Origin: Verrucomicrobiia bacterium | GTDB taxonomy: Bacteria; Verrucomicrobiota; Verrucomicrobiia; Limisphaerales; JAEYXS01 | Assembly (NCBI GenBank): GCA_036405135.1 | Contig: DASWYF010000018.1 | Span: forward strand, 1-64,000 | Length of the DNA: 64,000 bases | Direction of reading: 5' to 3' | In this document: positions 1-8,289 of the stretch, piece by piece | How positions within the stretch are numbered: the stretch's first letter is position 1 | How the letters are laid out: every line of letters begins with the position of its first letter | Program-made: the position numbers and the translations under genes | The notes under the pieces: generated by a model | Told to the model about the DNA's origin: nothing | Database searches by the model: none | Seen by the model: only the letters and a program-made list of their open reading frames with translations

Positions 1-1
1 G

Positions 2-112
2 AACAGCGTCTTCAGCGCCACCCGCCGCAAAGCGCGTGGTTACCGCTCCTCCACCTACCTCATCACCATGCTCTACTTCCTCGCAGGCAAACTCCGCCTG
101 CCCCAGCACTGA
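2..112 (+). pseudogene. ISL3-like transposase, C-terminal end (cut by window edge)
   Basis: Reading frame 2 is open from the window edge and ends at TGA 110-112, giving about 36 residues that include KARGYRS, a hydrophobic stretch (YLITMLYFLAG) and KLRLP. This matches the usual tail of ISL3-family (IS204/IS1001) DDE transposases, where an ARGYR motif is followed by a short hydrophobic segment. Only the end is visible, so I cannot say whether the element is intact. No terminal inverted repeat is recognisable in the next 120 bases. Confidence 0.6.
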
Positions 113-230
113 ACCCATTCCACTGAAAACAGCGAAGAACCTGCGAAGTGTGTGTTTCTTGAAATCGTATGGAAAGAATTTGTGGTTTGCGTGAAAAATG
201 TTGTTTTCCACGCATCTCCTAGGACGTGAA
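113..230. other. Gap between transposase tail and hydrolase
   Basis: These bases hold no credible gene. The stretch separates two convergent reading frames, but I see no clear stem-loop terminator. Confidence 0.4.
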
Positions 231-1016
231 TTACTTTGCCTTTTTCTCCGCCCACGTCACCGCATACTCTGCCACTTCTTCCCAGCCTTTTTCCGCGATG
301 ATGTAGTGACTGCGTCCCGGAAATTCCTTGAACTCCGTCACGGATGCCCCTTGGTATTTGTGGAAGTTTTTACGATTCAACGCCGCTGGCATGATCACAT
401 CCTTTTCCCCCGCGATCATCAATAACGGCGCGCGCGAGCCATTCTTGAAATTGATCGTGGAGAGCGCATTAGGCGTCATATTCGCCAACGCCGCCTGGAA
501 AATAGCGCGACCCGATGCCGGTATCGCCTGTTGCTCATAAGCCGCGCGCGCTTCTGCCTCCGTGAGTGAATTGGCAAACACCCGCCAGAATTGTTCGAAG
601 GTGAAGAGGAAGGTTCCTTTGAACGTGCCGGGCTTGAGAAACGCCGGCGTCAGCGCCATGTAAGTGGACCATGGCAGGATGAGGATGCCTTTCGGCGGCA
701 CGGAATCGATCGCCACCCCGGCCGAGCCGTAACCTTGGTCGATCAGCAACTGCGTGATGAGCCCGCCATACGAATGCCCCATGATGATCGGCGGTTCCGG
801 CAGGCTTTTGATGATGCTGATGTAATGCGCCATCACCTCCGCGATGCCGATTCCATTCAGGCTGGAGGCATCACGCCGCATGGCGGGCACATCCCCCTTG
901 ATACCCGGCCACGGCGAAGCGATCACCCGGTAACCGCGTGCCTCATAGTAATGCTGGAAACTTTCCCAGCTCGAAGGTGTGACCCACAGGCCGTGGACGA
1001 GCAGAATGGTTTTCAT
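231..1016 (-). CDS. Alpha/beta hydrolase, esterase-like
   Basis: A 261-residue alpha/beta-hydrolase-fold protein, probably cytoplasmic. The N-terminus (MKTILLVHGLW) is strand beta3 with the HG oxyanion element. The nucleophile elbow GHSYGG puts the catalytic serine near residue 82, and a C-terminal GRSHYII supplies the likely histidine. I start at the ATG at 1016 because the fold begins at once there; 16 further residues upstream are unlike the family. Relatives act on esters, lactones or similar bonds, and the substrate cannot be read from sequence. The upstream neighbour on the same strand is another alpha/beta hydrolase, separated by a hairpin repeat, so co-transcription is uncertain. Confidence 0.85.
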   Translation of the reverse strand: MKTILLVHGLWVTPSSWESFQHYYEARGYRVIASPWPGIKGDVPAMRRDASSLNGIGIAEVMAHYISIIKSLPEPPIIMGHSYGGLITQLLIDQGYGSAGVAIDSVPPKGILILPWSTYMALTPAFLKPGTFKGTFLFTFEQFWRVFANSLTEAEARAAYEQQAIPASGRAIFQAALANMTPNALSTINFKNGSRAPLLMIAGEKDVIMPAALNRKNFHKYQGASVTEFKEFPGRSHYIIAEKGWEEVAEYAVTWAEKKAK

Positions 1017-1063
1017 GACTATGGGAATTAGAATTACGGGTAGAAAAATTTGTGATATGAACA

Positions 1064-1102
1064 CCCTCTCCCCTTGGAGGGGAGAGGGCCGGGGTGAGGG
1101 GT
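1064..1102. repeat. GC-rich dispersed hairpin repeat, copy 1
   Basis: An 11-bp perfect stem (1064-1074 with 1078-1088; arm CCCTCTCCCCT, loop TGG) is followed by CCGGGGTGAGGGGTGCC. The same arrangement recurs near 57018-57062 with compensatory changes, so this is a dispersed repeat rather than a private terminator. A second small hairpin (CGGGT-ttag-ACCCG) follows at about 1105-1118. Spurious translations of this repeat class give the LTPALSP-type peptide seen in many genomes. Confidence 0.75.
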
Positions 1103-1144
1103 GCCGGGTTTAGACCCGTATACATTGGCTTTTTCCAGACGGCT

Positions 1145-1975
1145 CTAGGCGCGGATGAATTCCAGCAGGTCTTGATTGAACTGGTCCTTGCTCGTATCAC
1201 CCAGGCTGTGTGAGCCGCCGGGATAAATCTTCAACGTAGCATTCTTCACCAACTTGGCGGAGAGCAGGGCAGAGTTGCCGATTGGCACGATTTGATCATC
1301 ATCCCCATGCACGATAAGCGTAGGGACATCGAATTTCTTCAAGTCCTCCGTGAAATCCGTTTCTGAGAACGCCTTGATGCAATCATACGCATTCTTGTGA
1401 CCGGACATCATACCTTGCATCCACCAGGACTGGATCAACCCTTGCGAAACCTTGGCTCCGGGCCGGTTGAAATTGAAGAACGGTCCGCTCGCCACATCCA
1501 GAAAGAACTGCGCCCGATCTTTCAGATAAGCCGCGCGGAAACCATCGAACACTTCCAGCGGCAATCCGCCCGGATACGCCTCTGTCTTCAACATGATCGG
1601 CGGCACCGCCCCCATCAGCACCGCCTTCGCCACGCGCTTCGTGCCATGACGCCCGATGTAGCGCGCCACTTCACCGCCGCCCGTCGAGTGGCCCACCATC
1701 ACGGCACCTTTCACATCCAGCTTCTCGAACAGTTCCGCCACATCATCCGCATACTGGTCCATGTGATTGCCGTCCCACGGCTGGCTGGATCGCCCATGCC
1801 CCCGCCGGTCATGCCCGATGCAGCGGTAACCGTGTGAGGCGAGGAAAAACATCTGCGCCTCCCACGCATCCGAGGAGAGCGGCCAACCATGACTGAACGT
1901 GACGATCTTACCATCCTTCGGCCCCCAATCCTTGTAATAGATCTCCGTGCCGTCTTTGGTGGTGATGTAGCTCAT
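1145..1975 (-). CDS. Alpha/beta hydrolase of the cofactor-free haloperoxidase/arylesterase type
   Basis: A 276-residue protein colinear with non-heme chloroperoxidase/arylesterase hydrolases. Visible elements are [13 protein letters not shown] (oxyanion-hole region, residues ~27-39), [10 protein letters not shown], the nucleophile elbow GHSTGGGE with Ser97, HGDDDQIVP carrying the acid, and GGSHSL carrying the catalytic histidine near the C-terminus. Such enzymes hydrolyse esters or lactones and can show perhydrolase side activity; the physiological substrate is unknown. The start ATG at 1975 gives the family's standard N-terminus. No signal peptide is seen, so it is probably cytoplasmic. Confidence 0.9.
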   Translation of the reverse strand: MSYITTKDGTEIYYKDWGPKDGKIVTFSHGWPLSSDAWEAQMFFLASHGYRCIGHDRRGHGRSSQPWDGNHMDQYADDVAELFEKLDVKGAVMVGHSTGGGEVARYIGRHGTKRVAKAVLMGAVPPIMLKTEAYPGGLPLEVFDGFRAAYLKDRAQFFLDVASGPFFNFNRPGAKVSQGLIQSWWMQGMMSGHKNAYDCIKAFSETDFTEDLKKFDVPTLIVHGDDDQIVPIGNSALLSAKLVKNATLKIYPGGSHSLGDTSKDQFNQDLLEFIRA

Positions 1976-2107
1976 ATGCGGTTAGGTTAAAGATTAACGA
2001 AATGTTCACGTTGGCTGAATTGAACCCACCCGTCCCCAAAGCATTACCCGCTCCTTTTAGCCTTAGCCTGGTAATTGTTGCAACAGTCATCCCTGCTTTA
2101 CTGGATG

Positions 2108-2147
2108 AAAAAAACGAATCATCAGGACACGAATAACGCCTCCTGAT
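2108..2147 (-). terminator. Probable terminator after the sialate esterase gene
   Basis: A 7-bp inverted repeat (ATCAGGA at 2121-2127, TCCTGAT at 2141-2147) lies 100 bases past the stop of the minus-strand gene at 2248. On the minus strand it is followed by a run of seven T after a few bases. The stem is short and the U-tract is offset, so this is only a moderate prediction. Confidence 0.5.
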
Positions 2148-2247
2148 AATACAGCATCCGGTTGACGCATTGTCCTGCCGACGGGAGCCTTATGCACTTT
2201 CTGGCAGTTTTTCCGCTGCTCTGCCTATGGCATCGATCTCTGTGCAG

Positions 2248-3783
2248 CTATTTCTCCCAATCATCCGTCCGGAATGGCGTCGCCGGAATGCCTGCACCAT
2301 TGTAGAGACTGAACACCGGGTTTGCCGCCCACGCATACCGCACCGCCACCGGTTTCTTGATGTCCGGATGCGACAGCACCACTTTGTCACCCTCGATCTT
2401 CGCCTGCGCCTGCTTCCACACCTTGTCTTCACCGGCGATCGCAAAGCCTTTCAGCTCGCCGCCTTCCGCTTTCAATCCGCCGTCCGTGTGTTTGAAGGAG
2501 ATCACGATCTCGTTGCCCTTCACCTTGTCGCCAGAGGGCAGGGGACCGGATGACGCCACGCCCTTCTGCTTATACACATCGGCGAGCGCCCACATCGCGA
2601 GGCGTTTGCCGACGTCCTGCTTGTTTTTCGGATGGATATCCTTTTCTTCACCGAGTCCCAACGTGATGGCCATGCCCGTCTTCGGAATCTTCAGAGATTT
2701 CAACATCTCCTCACGCACCGTCACCCAACCGCTCGGCTCCACCACATCTTTTTGCGGCGAGCGAAAGTCAGGCAATTGCACCCAGGCGAATGGGAAATCC
2801 GAACCAAACCTCGTGCGCCAATCTTTGATCAAAGTCTCCAGTTGCAGACCGTAAATGTTTGCAAAGCTCTTGTTGGAATTGTTCTCGCCCTGATACCAGA
2901 TGCCACCGCGGAACGCGTAAGGCACCAGTGGAGCCACCATGCCGTTGTAAAGATTCGCCGGATAATTCTGGTTCAAGCGCGGATCGGTCGGCTTCTGCGG
3001 TGCGCGTGGAGCCGCCTTGCCGGCCGCCTTGGCCTTCTTCGCGTTTTCACGATGTGCCGCCACCTGCTTGTTGTACTGCTCCATCGCCGCCTTCTCATCA
3101 TAAGGCGTCGCCGTCTGCTTCACCCAAGATTCAGCGATGACCGGATATTCCTTCAGCTTCGATTGCGCCTCCATGCTCGTCCAAGCCTCAATGGAAGTGC
3201 CGCCCCAAGACGTATTGATGAGGCCCACCGGCACCTTCATCTGCTGATGGATCTCTCGCCCGAAGAAATATGCGGCCGCGGAGAAGAAGCCGACATTCTC
3301 CGGCGTGGTCAGTTCCCAACGTCCCTTGCAATCTTCCTGCGGTTCCGCTTTCGCCGCCTTTTCCACGGTGAACATGCGCAACTGCGAGAACTGCGCCGCT
3401 TTCTTTTCAGCATCGAAGTCTTTGCTGCGAGCCACGGTCATCCCCATGTTCGATTGCCCGGAGCAGATCCAGACTTCGCCCACCAGCACATCGTTCACCG
3501 AGAGCTTGTTCTTGCCCTTCACCACCAGCGTCAGACCTTCAGCAGCTTTGAGCTTCGGCAGCTTCACCAGCCATTTACCCTTCGCATCGGCAGTCGTCGT
3601 CTTGATCTGCCCGCCCAACTCCACCGTCACCTGCTCCCCCGCATCCGCCCACCCCCAGATCGGTATCAACACATCCTGCTGCACGACCATGTGTTCACTG
3701 ATGATGGCAGGCAGACGGACATCCGCACTGGCAAATTGAAGTGCCCCCGCTAACAACGACAACGTGATGAGTGTTCTTTTCAT
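2248..3783 (-). CDS. Sialate O-acetylesterase-like secreted SGNH hydrolase
   Basis: A 511-residue protein with an N-terminal signal peptide (MKRTLITLSLLAGALQFASA). It matches the bacterial sialic-acid 9-O-acetylesterase family: an N-terminal beta-domain, then EVWICSGQSNM with nucleophile Ser111, and later GGIWYQGENN, the block III-like loop. The family removes O-acetyl groups from sialic acids or plant-polysaccharide sugars, and Verrucomicrobia usually carry many paralogues. Export implies action in the periplasm or outside the cell on glycans. The ThuA-domain gene lies upstream on the same strand, about 160 bases away across a repeat. The exact acetylated substrate cannot be inferred. Confidence 0.9.
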   Translation of the reverse strand: MKRTLITLSLLAGALQFASADVRLPAIISEHMVVQQDVLIPIWGWADAGEQVTVELGGQIKTTTADAKGKWLVKLPKLKAAEGLTLVVKGKNKLSVNDVLVGEVWICSGQSNMGMTVARSKDFDAEKKAAQFSQLRMFTVEKAAKAEPQEDCKGRWELTTPENVGFFSAAAYFFGREIHQQMKVPVGLINTSWGGTSIEAWTSMEAQSKLKEYPVIAESWVKQTATPYDEKAAMEQYNKQVAAHRENAKKAKAAGKAAPRAPQKPTDPRLNQNYPANLYNGMVAPLVPYAFRGGIWYQGENNSNKSFANIYGLQLETLIKDWRTRFGSDFPFAWVQLPDFRSPQKDVVEPSGWVTVREEMLKSLKIPKTGMAITLGLGEEKDIHPKNKQDVGKRLAMWALADVYKQKGVASSGPLPSGDKVKGNEIVISFKHTDGGLKAEGGELKGFAIAGEDKVWKQAQAKIEGDKVVLSHPDIKKPVAVRYAWAANPVFSLYNGAGIPATPFRTDDWEK

Positions 3784-3839
3784 GCTAATTTGAGTTTCGA
3801 AGTTTCTCTGGAGCTTGGAGCTTTGGATTTGGGATTTAC

Positions 3840-3925
3840 CCCTTTCCTCTCTCGATGTTCGGAGTTCGATATTGGATGTTCGATGTTTCCCAAATCATTG
3901 GCCTGCCGTTGCAACCGGTTCCTTC
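3840..3925. repeat. Dispersed intergenic repeat with GATGTT/TTCGATGTT motifs, copy 1
   Basis: The gap between the esterase and ThuA genes contains CTCTCGATGTT, TTCGATATTGGATG and TTCGATGTTTCCCAA, followed by GCCGTTGCAACCGG. The same order of motifs is found at about 56112-56190, and fragments occur at 8205-8235. It has no open frame conserved between copies and looks like a low-complexity mobile or recombinogenic repeat. Confidence 0.6.
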
Positions 3926-3947
3926 GTCATTAGGGCTTGGTCATTCG

Positions 3948-4757
3948 TCATTTCCCAGCCGGACCATATCCCTTCTTCGGCGTCCCATCCTCATTCAACT
4001 TCCCACAAGCCCACAGCAACCCACGCGTCACCAGATCCAAGTAAGCCGGGTCTTCCATCGTCTTGTTCTCATGCCCGAGCGTGGTGCTGAACACCTTCCC
4101 CTTGCCGTATGTATTCACCCAAATGACGACATGATCCTTCTTCGACTGCTCGCTATAAGCCATCGCGAGCGGCACCGTGTTCGGCCAGACCTTCACGTTC
4201 TCATACAGTTCATCAGCCGAGGGATTCTTCCAATCCGCAGGGAAACCCTTCATCACCGGATGCTCCGCCTTCACCGTCTTCACGGCGAACTCGCGCTTCT
4301 TGTCATGCTTCATGGAGGTGATGCCCACCGCTTCCTTCCAGGCATCCGTCTGCGCATTGCGATAACTGTGCGAGGAGCAGTGCAGGAACACGGCGGGAGT
4401 GCCCGCCTTATGCGGTGCCGCGATGCCCTCCACAAATGCCACATTCGTCACAAAGCCAAAGCACTCATTGTGCAGGATGAGATCATACCCCTTCGCCCAA
4501 TTGGCATTCGTGTAAACGCTGATCATGTGCTCCCGCGCCTTCGGGTCGCTCGGACCAGGCCCCTCATGCACGATGTCGAACTTCACATTCGCCCGCTTGG
4601 CGATGCCTTCGCTCAGGATCTTCTTCTGGTTCTCATAATCATGGCAGCACCCGCCCGTGATCATCAGCACCTTCAAAGGCTCCGCCGCCAGCGCCGCCGA
4701 AGCAGAAGCAAACAACGCCACAGTGAGCAACAACGACCGCAAAAAAGACGTCTTCAT
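3948..4757 (-). CDS. Secreted ThuA-domain protein
   Basis: A 269-residue protein with a clear signal peptide (LLLTVALFASASAALAAE) and a ThuA-like domain (glutamine-amidotransferase-like fold). Typical pieces are KVLMITGGCCHDY at the start of the mature protein, FLHCSSHSYR in the middle, HPVMKGFP, and the late VIWVNTYGKGKVFSTTLGHE segment. ThuA proteins are linked to trehalose and other sugar utilisation and are very common in PVC bacteria, often beside sugar-active enzymes; no catalytic reaction is firmly established. The start at 4757 is chosen because the signal peptide begins there. The longer open frame runs back into the end of the insertion sequence, so that extension is an artefact of the insertion. 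Confidence 0.85.
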   Translation of the reverse strand: MKTSFLRSLLLTVALFASASAALAAEPLKVLMITGGCCHDYENQKKILSEGIAKRANVKFDIVHEGPGPSDPKAREHMISVYTNANWAKGYDLILHNECFGFVTNVAFVEGIAAPHKAGTPAVFLHCSSHSYRNAQTDAWKEAVGITSMKHDKKREFAVKTVKAEHPVMKGFPADWKNPSADELYENVKVWPNTVPLAMAYSEQSKKDHVVIWVNTYGKGKVFSTTLGHENKTMEDPAYLDLVTRGLLWACGKLNEDGTPKKGYGPAGK

Positions 4758-4828
4758 GGATTGATGCAAGCCAGTGTGAAGCCGAAGCCCCCTCCTGAAA
4801 AGCTCGTTTTTCACCCCCTCTTTCGTAG

Positions 4829-4851
4829 GGGCGCATGTTGACACTGCCCCC
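4829..4851 (+). repeat. Left terminal inverted repeat of the IS
   Basis: This 23-bp end pairs with the inverse of 6186-6208 with one mismatch at position 9 (G versus C). It lies immediately after the transposase stop codon (TAA at 4854-4856, minus strand). Confidence 0.85.
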
Positions 4852-4853
4852 GA

Positions 4854-6120
4854 TTAGGTAGTGAACCAGAGTTGATCCCAGTGGTGATTATGGCGTGCCT
4901 CGGAGAGTGCGGCCAGATGGCGCATGCCTTTGGGCGTCCAGAACTGGCCGGGCCGTTTGAAGCGGCACTGACGCTGGCGGCAGGCCGACTCAACGGTGCC
5001 CGAGCCGATGGGCCAGCCGCGTTGGTGGAGGGTCCGGTAGTTCATCCGGTGGGCATGCGTGGCCAGATAGTTCTGTTCGCGTTGGACCACTTCTCCGACC
5101 GGACCTTTGGGCACCTTTAAGGCGGCGATCTCGGCCAGCACCTTGCGCTCCCCACCGTGCCGCAGCTTATGGCGACGTGGTTCCACCCACTGAGCCGCGA
5201 CCACTTCGTCATCCTTGTTTAGCGCCCGGCCCAAAGCCCAGAGATGCTGGCTGGCGTGATAGAAGTCCAGCACCTCGGTCGCGCCCGGCCAGCGGTCTTG
5301 CGCCACGTTCCAGATCCACGGGGCACCATCGGCCACCGTCAAGCGCGCCTGGGCCCGTCCCAGTCCTTCGCGCTGGGCCGCCCAGTGCAGCCGCCGGGCA
5401 AACTCCTGCGGCTCGCCTTGCCAGCCCACCACCACCTTGTCGGCGAGCACGCCCCGTCCGCCCGCCGTGCGGCCAGCCTGTTCCTGCCGGTAATACACGC
5501 CGGTCTTCCATTCGTGCCACTCCACCCGGTTTTGCTGGGTTTTACGCTGACCCCAGCCGGGCCCGCGCTGGCGCACCTGCCAGCCGTCGAGCATCAGCAC
5601 CCCCAGTTTCGTCGCCGCCCGTTCGGGCTGGCGCTCCACCGGTGCCGCTGCCAGTTGCCGTTGCGTGTGGGCTTCGGCCCGCGTCCCCAACCGCTGGGTC
5701 AGGGCGTGCAAAGCCGCGTCACTCACCGGGCTGCCCCACTTGGCTGCCACCGCCGCCGCTTCTTCATAGGAGGAGGTAGCCGTAAGCGTGAAGGCCAGCT
5801 TGTCCTCCAAGGCCAGACTCAGCTGTTGATGCCGGGTCAGGCCCCAGAGTTCCCGCACCGGACAGCCCCAGTGCCCGTCCGTCGCCGCCTGCCCGTAGAG
5901 CACTTGCAGCTCAACCACGCCCACCACGGTCCGCAGCTGCATCCGCCGCTGGCGACGATGCACCAGCGGCTGGCCGCTGTGGGGGAAAAACGCCGCCCTG
6001 ACGGTCGGCTTCCTCTTGCAATCTTTTTTGGAGTCGTTGGCGCGTCCATTCGCGGCCTTCGGCTTCCACTTCCTGCTCGATCTCCCGTAAGGTCAAAGGC
6101 CGCTTGGGTTCTGGCTTCAT
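4854..6120 (-). pseudogene. ISKra4-like transposase in two frames (frameshift at T5C5)
   Basis: The upstream part (ATG at 6120, frame closing at 5911) encodes a charged helical N-terminus (LTLREIEQEVEAEG, RQRLQKRLQEEADRQGG). The downstream part (4854 to about 5990) encodes the rest: HSGQPLVHRRQRR, the LRTVVG strand typical of ISKra4, LMLDGW (first Asp), VADGAPWIWN and LDFYHASQHLW (second Asp region), and GSGTVESACRQRQ (Glu). The frames join at TTTTTCCCCC (5981-5990): one base must be skipped to continue in frame. This could be programmed frameshifting, reported for some ISKra4 members, or an inactivating indel. It is labelled pseudogene only because no single frame covers the enzyme. Confidence 0.8.
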
Positions 6121-6185
6121 CCGTGTTCCTTTGGTTCGTGGTTGCCCCTTTGCACCCAGGATCGGAACCGTTACCAACTCATTAT

Positions 6186-6208
6186 GGGGGCAGTGTCAAG
6201 ATGCGCCC
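6186..6208 (-). repeat. Right terminal inverted repeat of the IS
   Basis: This is the inverse of 4829-4851, with one mismatch. It lies about 65 bases before the transposase start codon, leaving room for a promoter inside the element. Confidence 0.85.
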
Positions 6209-6511
6209 AGCGCCACCGCCTGTCCAGCCTCCTCTTGGCTTGGAGCGCTGGTCTCCGACCCGCAGCAACTTCCAACAACACGAAATATCTGATACGCAAA
6301 AATCCATCGAAGCCCCTCTCCCGCCCGATTTTAGATTTCTCCGAACCATCTCCAATTCCTCCTGTTCATTACCTGCCATAACCATACCTCGAAACCTACC
6401 ATCAGAAAAATACTACTTTTTATGGTCGCTATAAAAATTTTCTATAGTGCCAAAACCACCCCATCATCAGCTCTATCTCAAACTCATTTTTCCACCTGTG
6501 TGAATCTGTGG
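6209..6511. other. Gene-free gap right of the IS
   Basis: About 300 bases between the IS end and the stop codon of the methyltransferase gene. The stretch is AT-richer toward 6400-6450. I find no conserved open frame, no tRNA and no convincing stem-loop. Confidence 0.5.
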
Positions 6512-8062
6512 TTAACTCTTCACGTATTTCTCCACCCGGCAGTCAAACCCGCCAAAGTCCACCACCTGCCGCGTCCTTAGCTTCAATAACCGGGGCGGAT
6601 TCTCCATCGGTATCGGATTTGCAAACACCAGTCTCCCGCCCGGTTTCAACACCATTGCCGCCACATCGATGAGGTCATAGATTAACCCCCGCAGATTCGG
6701 GATCGGCACCCGTTTGCCCAATGGCGGATTGCTGATGATCAGGCTCACGCTCTCTGGTCCTAACTCCTGCTTCGCGAAATCCCGAAAATCCACACACGCC
6801 ACTTTCGCCTGCTTCAGTTTCAGATTCGCTGCCGCGATATTCTTCTCCGTGATGTCCACCGCTTCTGCACTCAGATCAGAACCGTAAACCGTATCCACAC
6901 CACCCAGCAAAGAACGCTCGATCAATTCAATTCCTGAACCGCAAAACGGATCCCAAACCACTTCATGCTCCTCACGCCCTGCCATTCTCGCCAGGCACGC
7001 TGCCAATGGCGGATGAGATGCCGCAGGCACATCCTGCTGCCGATAAGTAAAACGCGGATCACTCGCGGACTTCGGGCTCAACTCCACCAGGCGCCTCCTT
7101 CCCTGCGGATATACCGAGATCGTCCACGGCGCTTCCTGCGGATCATTGATCACACCAGGATTAAGCGCATACGCCCGATTGGCAACGGTCTGCACTGCAC
7201 CTCGCTGATGCCCTTTCCCCACGAAATCCAGACGGTAACGCAAAGAACCCGTTGTGAACGCCGTCAGGATGCGCTGCGCGTATGTTGATCCGATGATCTG
7301 CGCCAACGCTTCCCATGAATCCTCCTGCTCGTTCTTTTCCTCTGAACCCAGCACGAAACCAACTGATCCAAAACACCGCAGTGCATAGATGTCTGCCAAC
7401 GTGAACGGAGCGACAGGCATCAGGGCCACTAACCCCGACCGCACATCGGTCATCCGGAATTTCGCATTCCGCTTCAGCTTCTCCTCCACCTCAGCCCGCA
7501 TGAACTGCTCCAGACCACGCCGTCCACGCAGATGGATCAGCAAGCCCTGATACGCCGTCAGCTTCTGATCAAGCTGGATGTGAGTCGGACTCTGATTCCG
7601 CGCCACATTCGCCTGCACTTTGAGAGCCGCATGTCCTAGCGAATCATCGCCTTGCTGCCTGATCGCCTGCAGCGTCGCCTCACCACCGATTTTCCCCAGC
7701 GCACGGCCAAGGAACTTTTTCTCCCTCTCACCTGACGCCCTATCCAGCACCTTCAACAGCTCCGCCTCTTCCCCTTCACCCGCCCCCAGCTTGGGCAAGG
7801 CCGCCATCGCGTAACGCCGGATCTTCTCCGCCGGATCATTCAGTAATCCCTTCAACCACTCCCGCACTTGCGTCTTCTGACTGATAGAACCGTGCTCTGC
7901 AAAAACCACTCCCACGGCCCGTATCAATGACACCCGGGCCGACCGCTCCGCCGGCGTCGCCTTGTCAAAGCGCGGCACCTCCACATTCCAAAGCTCCACA
8001 CACGAAAAGGCACGCAGCTGCTTGTACAACTCTTTGCTCAAATCTTTCCCATCACTCTTCAT
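6512..8062 (-). CDS. RNA (guanine-N2) methyltransferase-like protein with HEAT-repeat N-terminus
   Basis: A 516-residue predicted SAM-dependent methyltransferase. Residues ~20-145 are alpha-helical and HEAT-like (VSLIRAVGVVF, EKIRRYAMAALPKLG, FLGRALGKIG). The middle part resembles the RNA-binding THUMP region of Trm14/RlmL-type enzymes. The C-terminal Rossmann domain has DPFCGSGIELIE (motif I, near 370), YGSDLSAEAVDITEKN, and ISNPPLGKR (the NPP catalytic motif, near 443), as in the UPF0020 family that methylates guanine N2 in tRNA or rRNA. The HEAT extension is unusual for the family. The gene stands alone between the IS and the giant protease terminator. Confidence 0.75.
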   Translation of the reverse strand: MKSDGKDLSKELYKQLRAFSCVELWNVEVPRFDKATPAERSARVSLIRAVGVVFAEHGSISQKTQVREWLKGLLNDPAEKIRRYAMAALPKLGAGEGEEAELLKVLDRASGEREKKFLGRALGKIGGEATLQAIRQQGDDSLGHAALKVQANVARNQSPTHIQLDQKLTAYQGLLIHLRGRRGLEQFMRAEVEEKLKRNAKFRMTDVRSGLVALMPVAPFTLADIYALRCFGSVGFVLGSEEKNEQEDSWEALAQIIGSTYAQRILTAFTTGSLRYRLDFVGKGHQRGAVQTVANRAYALNPGVINDPQEAPWTISVYPQGRRRLVELSPKSASDPRFTYRQQDVPAASHPPLAACLARMAGREEHEVVWDPFCGSGIELIERSLLGGVDTVYGSDLSAEAVDITEKNIAAANLKLKQAKVACVDFRDFAKQELGPESVSLIISNPPLGKRVPIPNLRGLIYDLIDVAAMVLKPGGRLVFANPIPMENPPRLLKLRTRQVVDFGGFDCRVEKYVKS

Positions 8063-8239
8063 ACTTATATGGTCTCACTACCGCGCACTGACTTTGAACA
8101 CCTCCCCCACTTGAATTAAAGACCAATCATCACATTCTGCATCGTAACAATTCTCGTCCTTGCCCTTCCATCCATAGCAGCCGACGTAAAAAGACTCTGA
8201 CCTTCCCCTTTCGATGTCCCATGTTTCTCGTCTACCAAT

Positions 8240-8272
8240 AAAAAAGGGCGTTCCCATTACAGGAACGCCCTT
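8240..8272 (-). terminator. Strong intrinsic terminator of the pseudopilin/protease operon
   Basis: An 11-bp perfect stem (8244-8254 with 8262-8272, arm AAGGGCGTTCC, 7-nt loop) lies 18 bases past the stop of the giant protease gene. On the minus strand it is followed at once by TTTTTATTGG. This is a textbook Rho-independent terminator for the long minus-strand unit. A 68-residue open frame across this spot (8078-8284) is rejected as a gene. Confidence 0.9.
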
Positions 8273-8289
8273 GAACACACACACGAAGA

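Larger units (their letters stand above)
4829..6208 (-). mobile_element. ISKra4-like insertion sequence, complete with inverted repeats
   Basis: The element is bounded by 23-bp terminal inverted repeats, 4829-4851 and 6186-6208, which match at 22 of 23 positions (outer sequence GGGCGCAT then TTGACACTGCCCCC inward). The total length is about 1.38 kb and it carries one transposase read in two frames. No clear target duplication is visible in the flanks. The left end lies only 71 bases upstream of the ThuA start codon, so the insertion has replaced or displaced that gene's original upstream region. Each inverted repeat includes TTGACA, a perfect -35 hexamer pointing inward. Confidence 0.85.

Noticed and set aside
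2632-3753. Plus-strand open frame (373 codons) opposite the sialate esterase
   Set aside because: Arg/His/Leu-rich antisense frame of a well-supported gene; no family features.
8078-8284. 68-residue minus-strand open frame after the giant protease
   Set aside because: It runs through the strong terminator hairpin and dispersed-repeat text; composition is atypical and no domain is seen.
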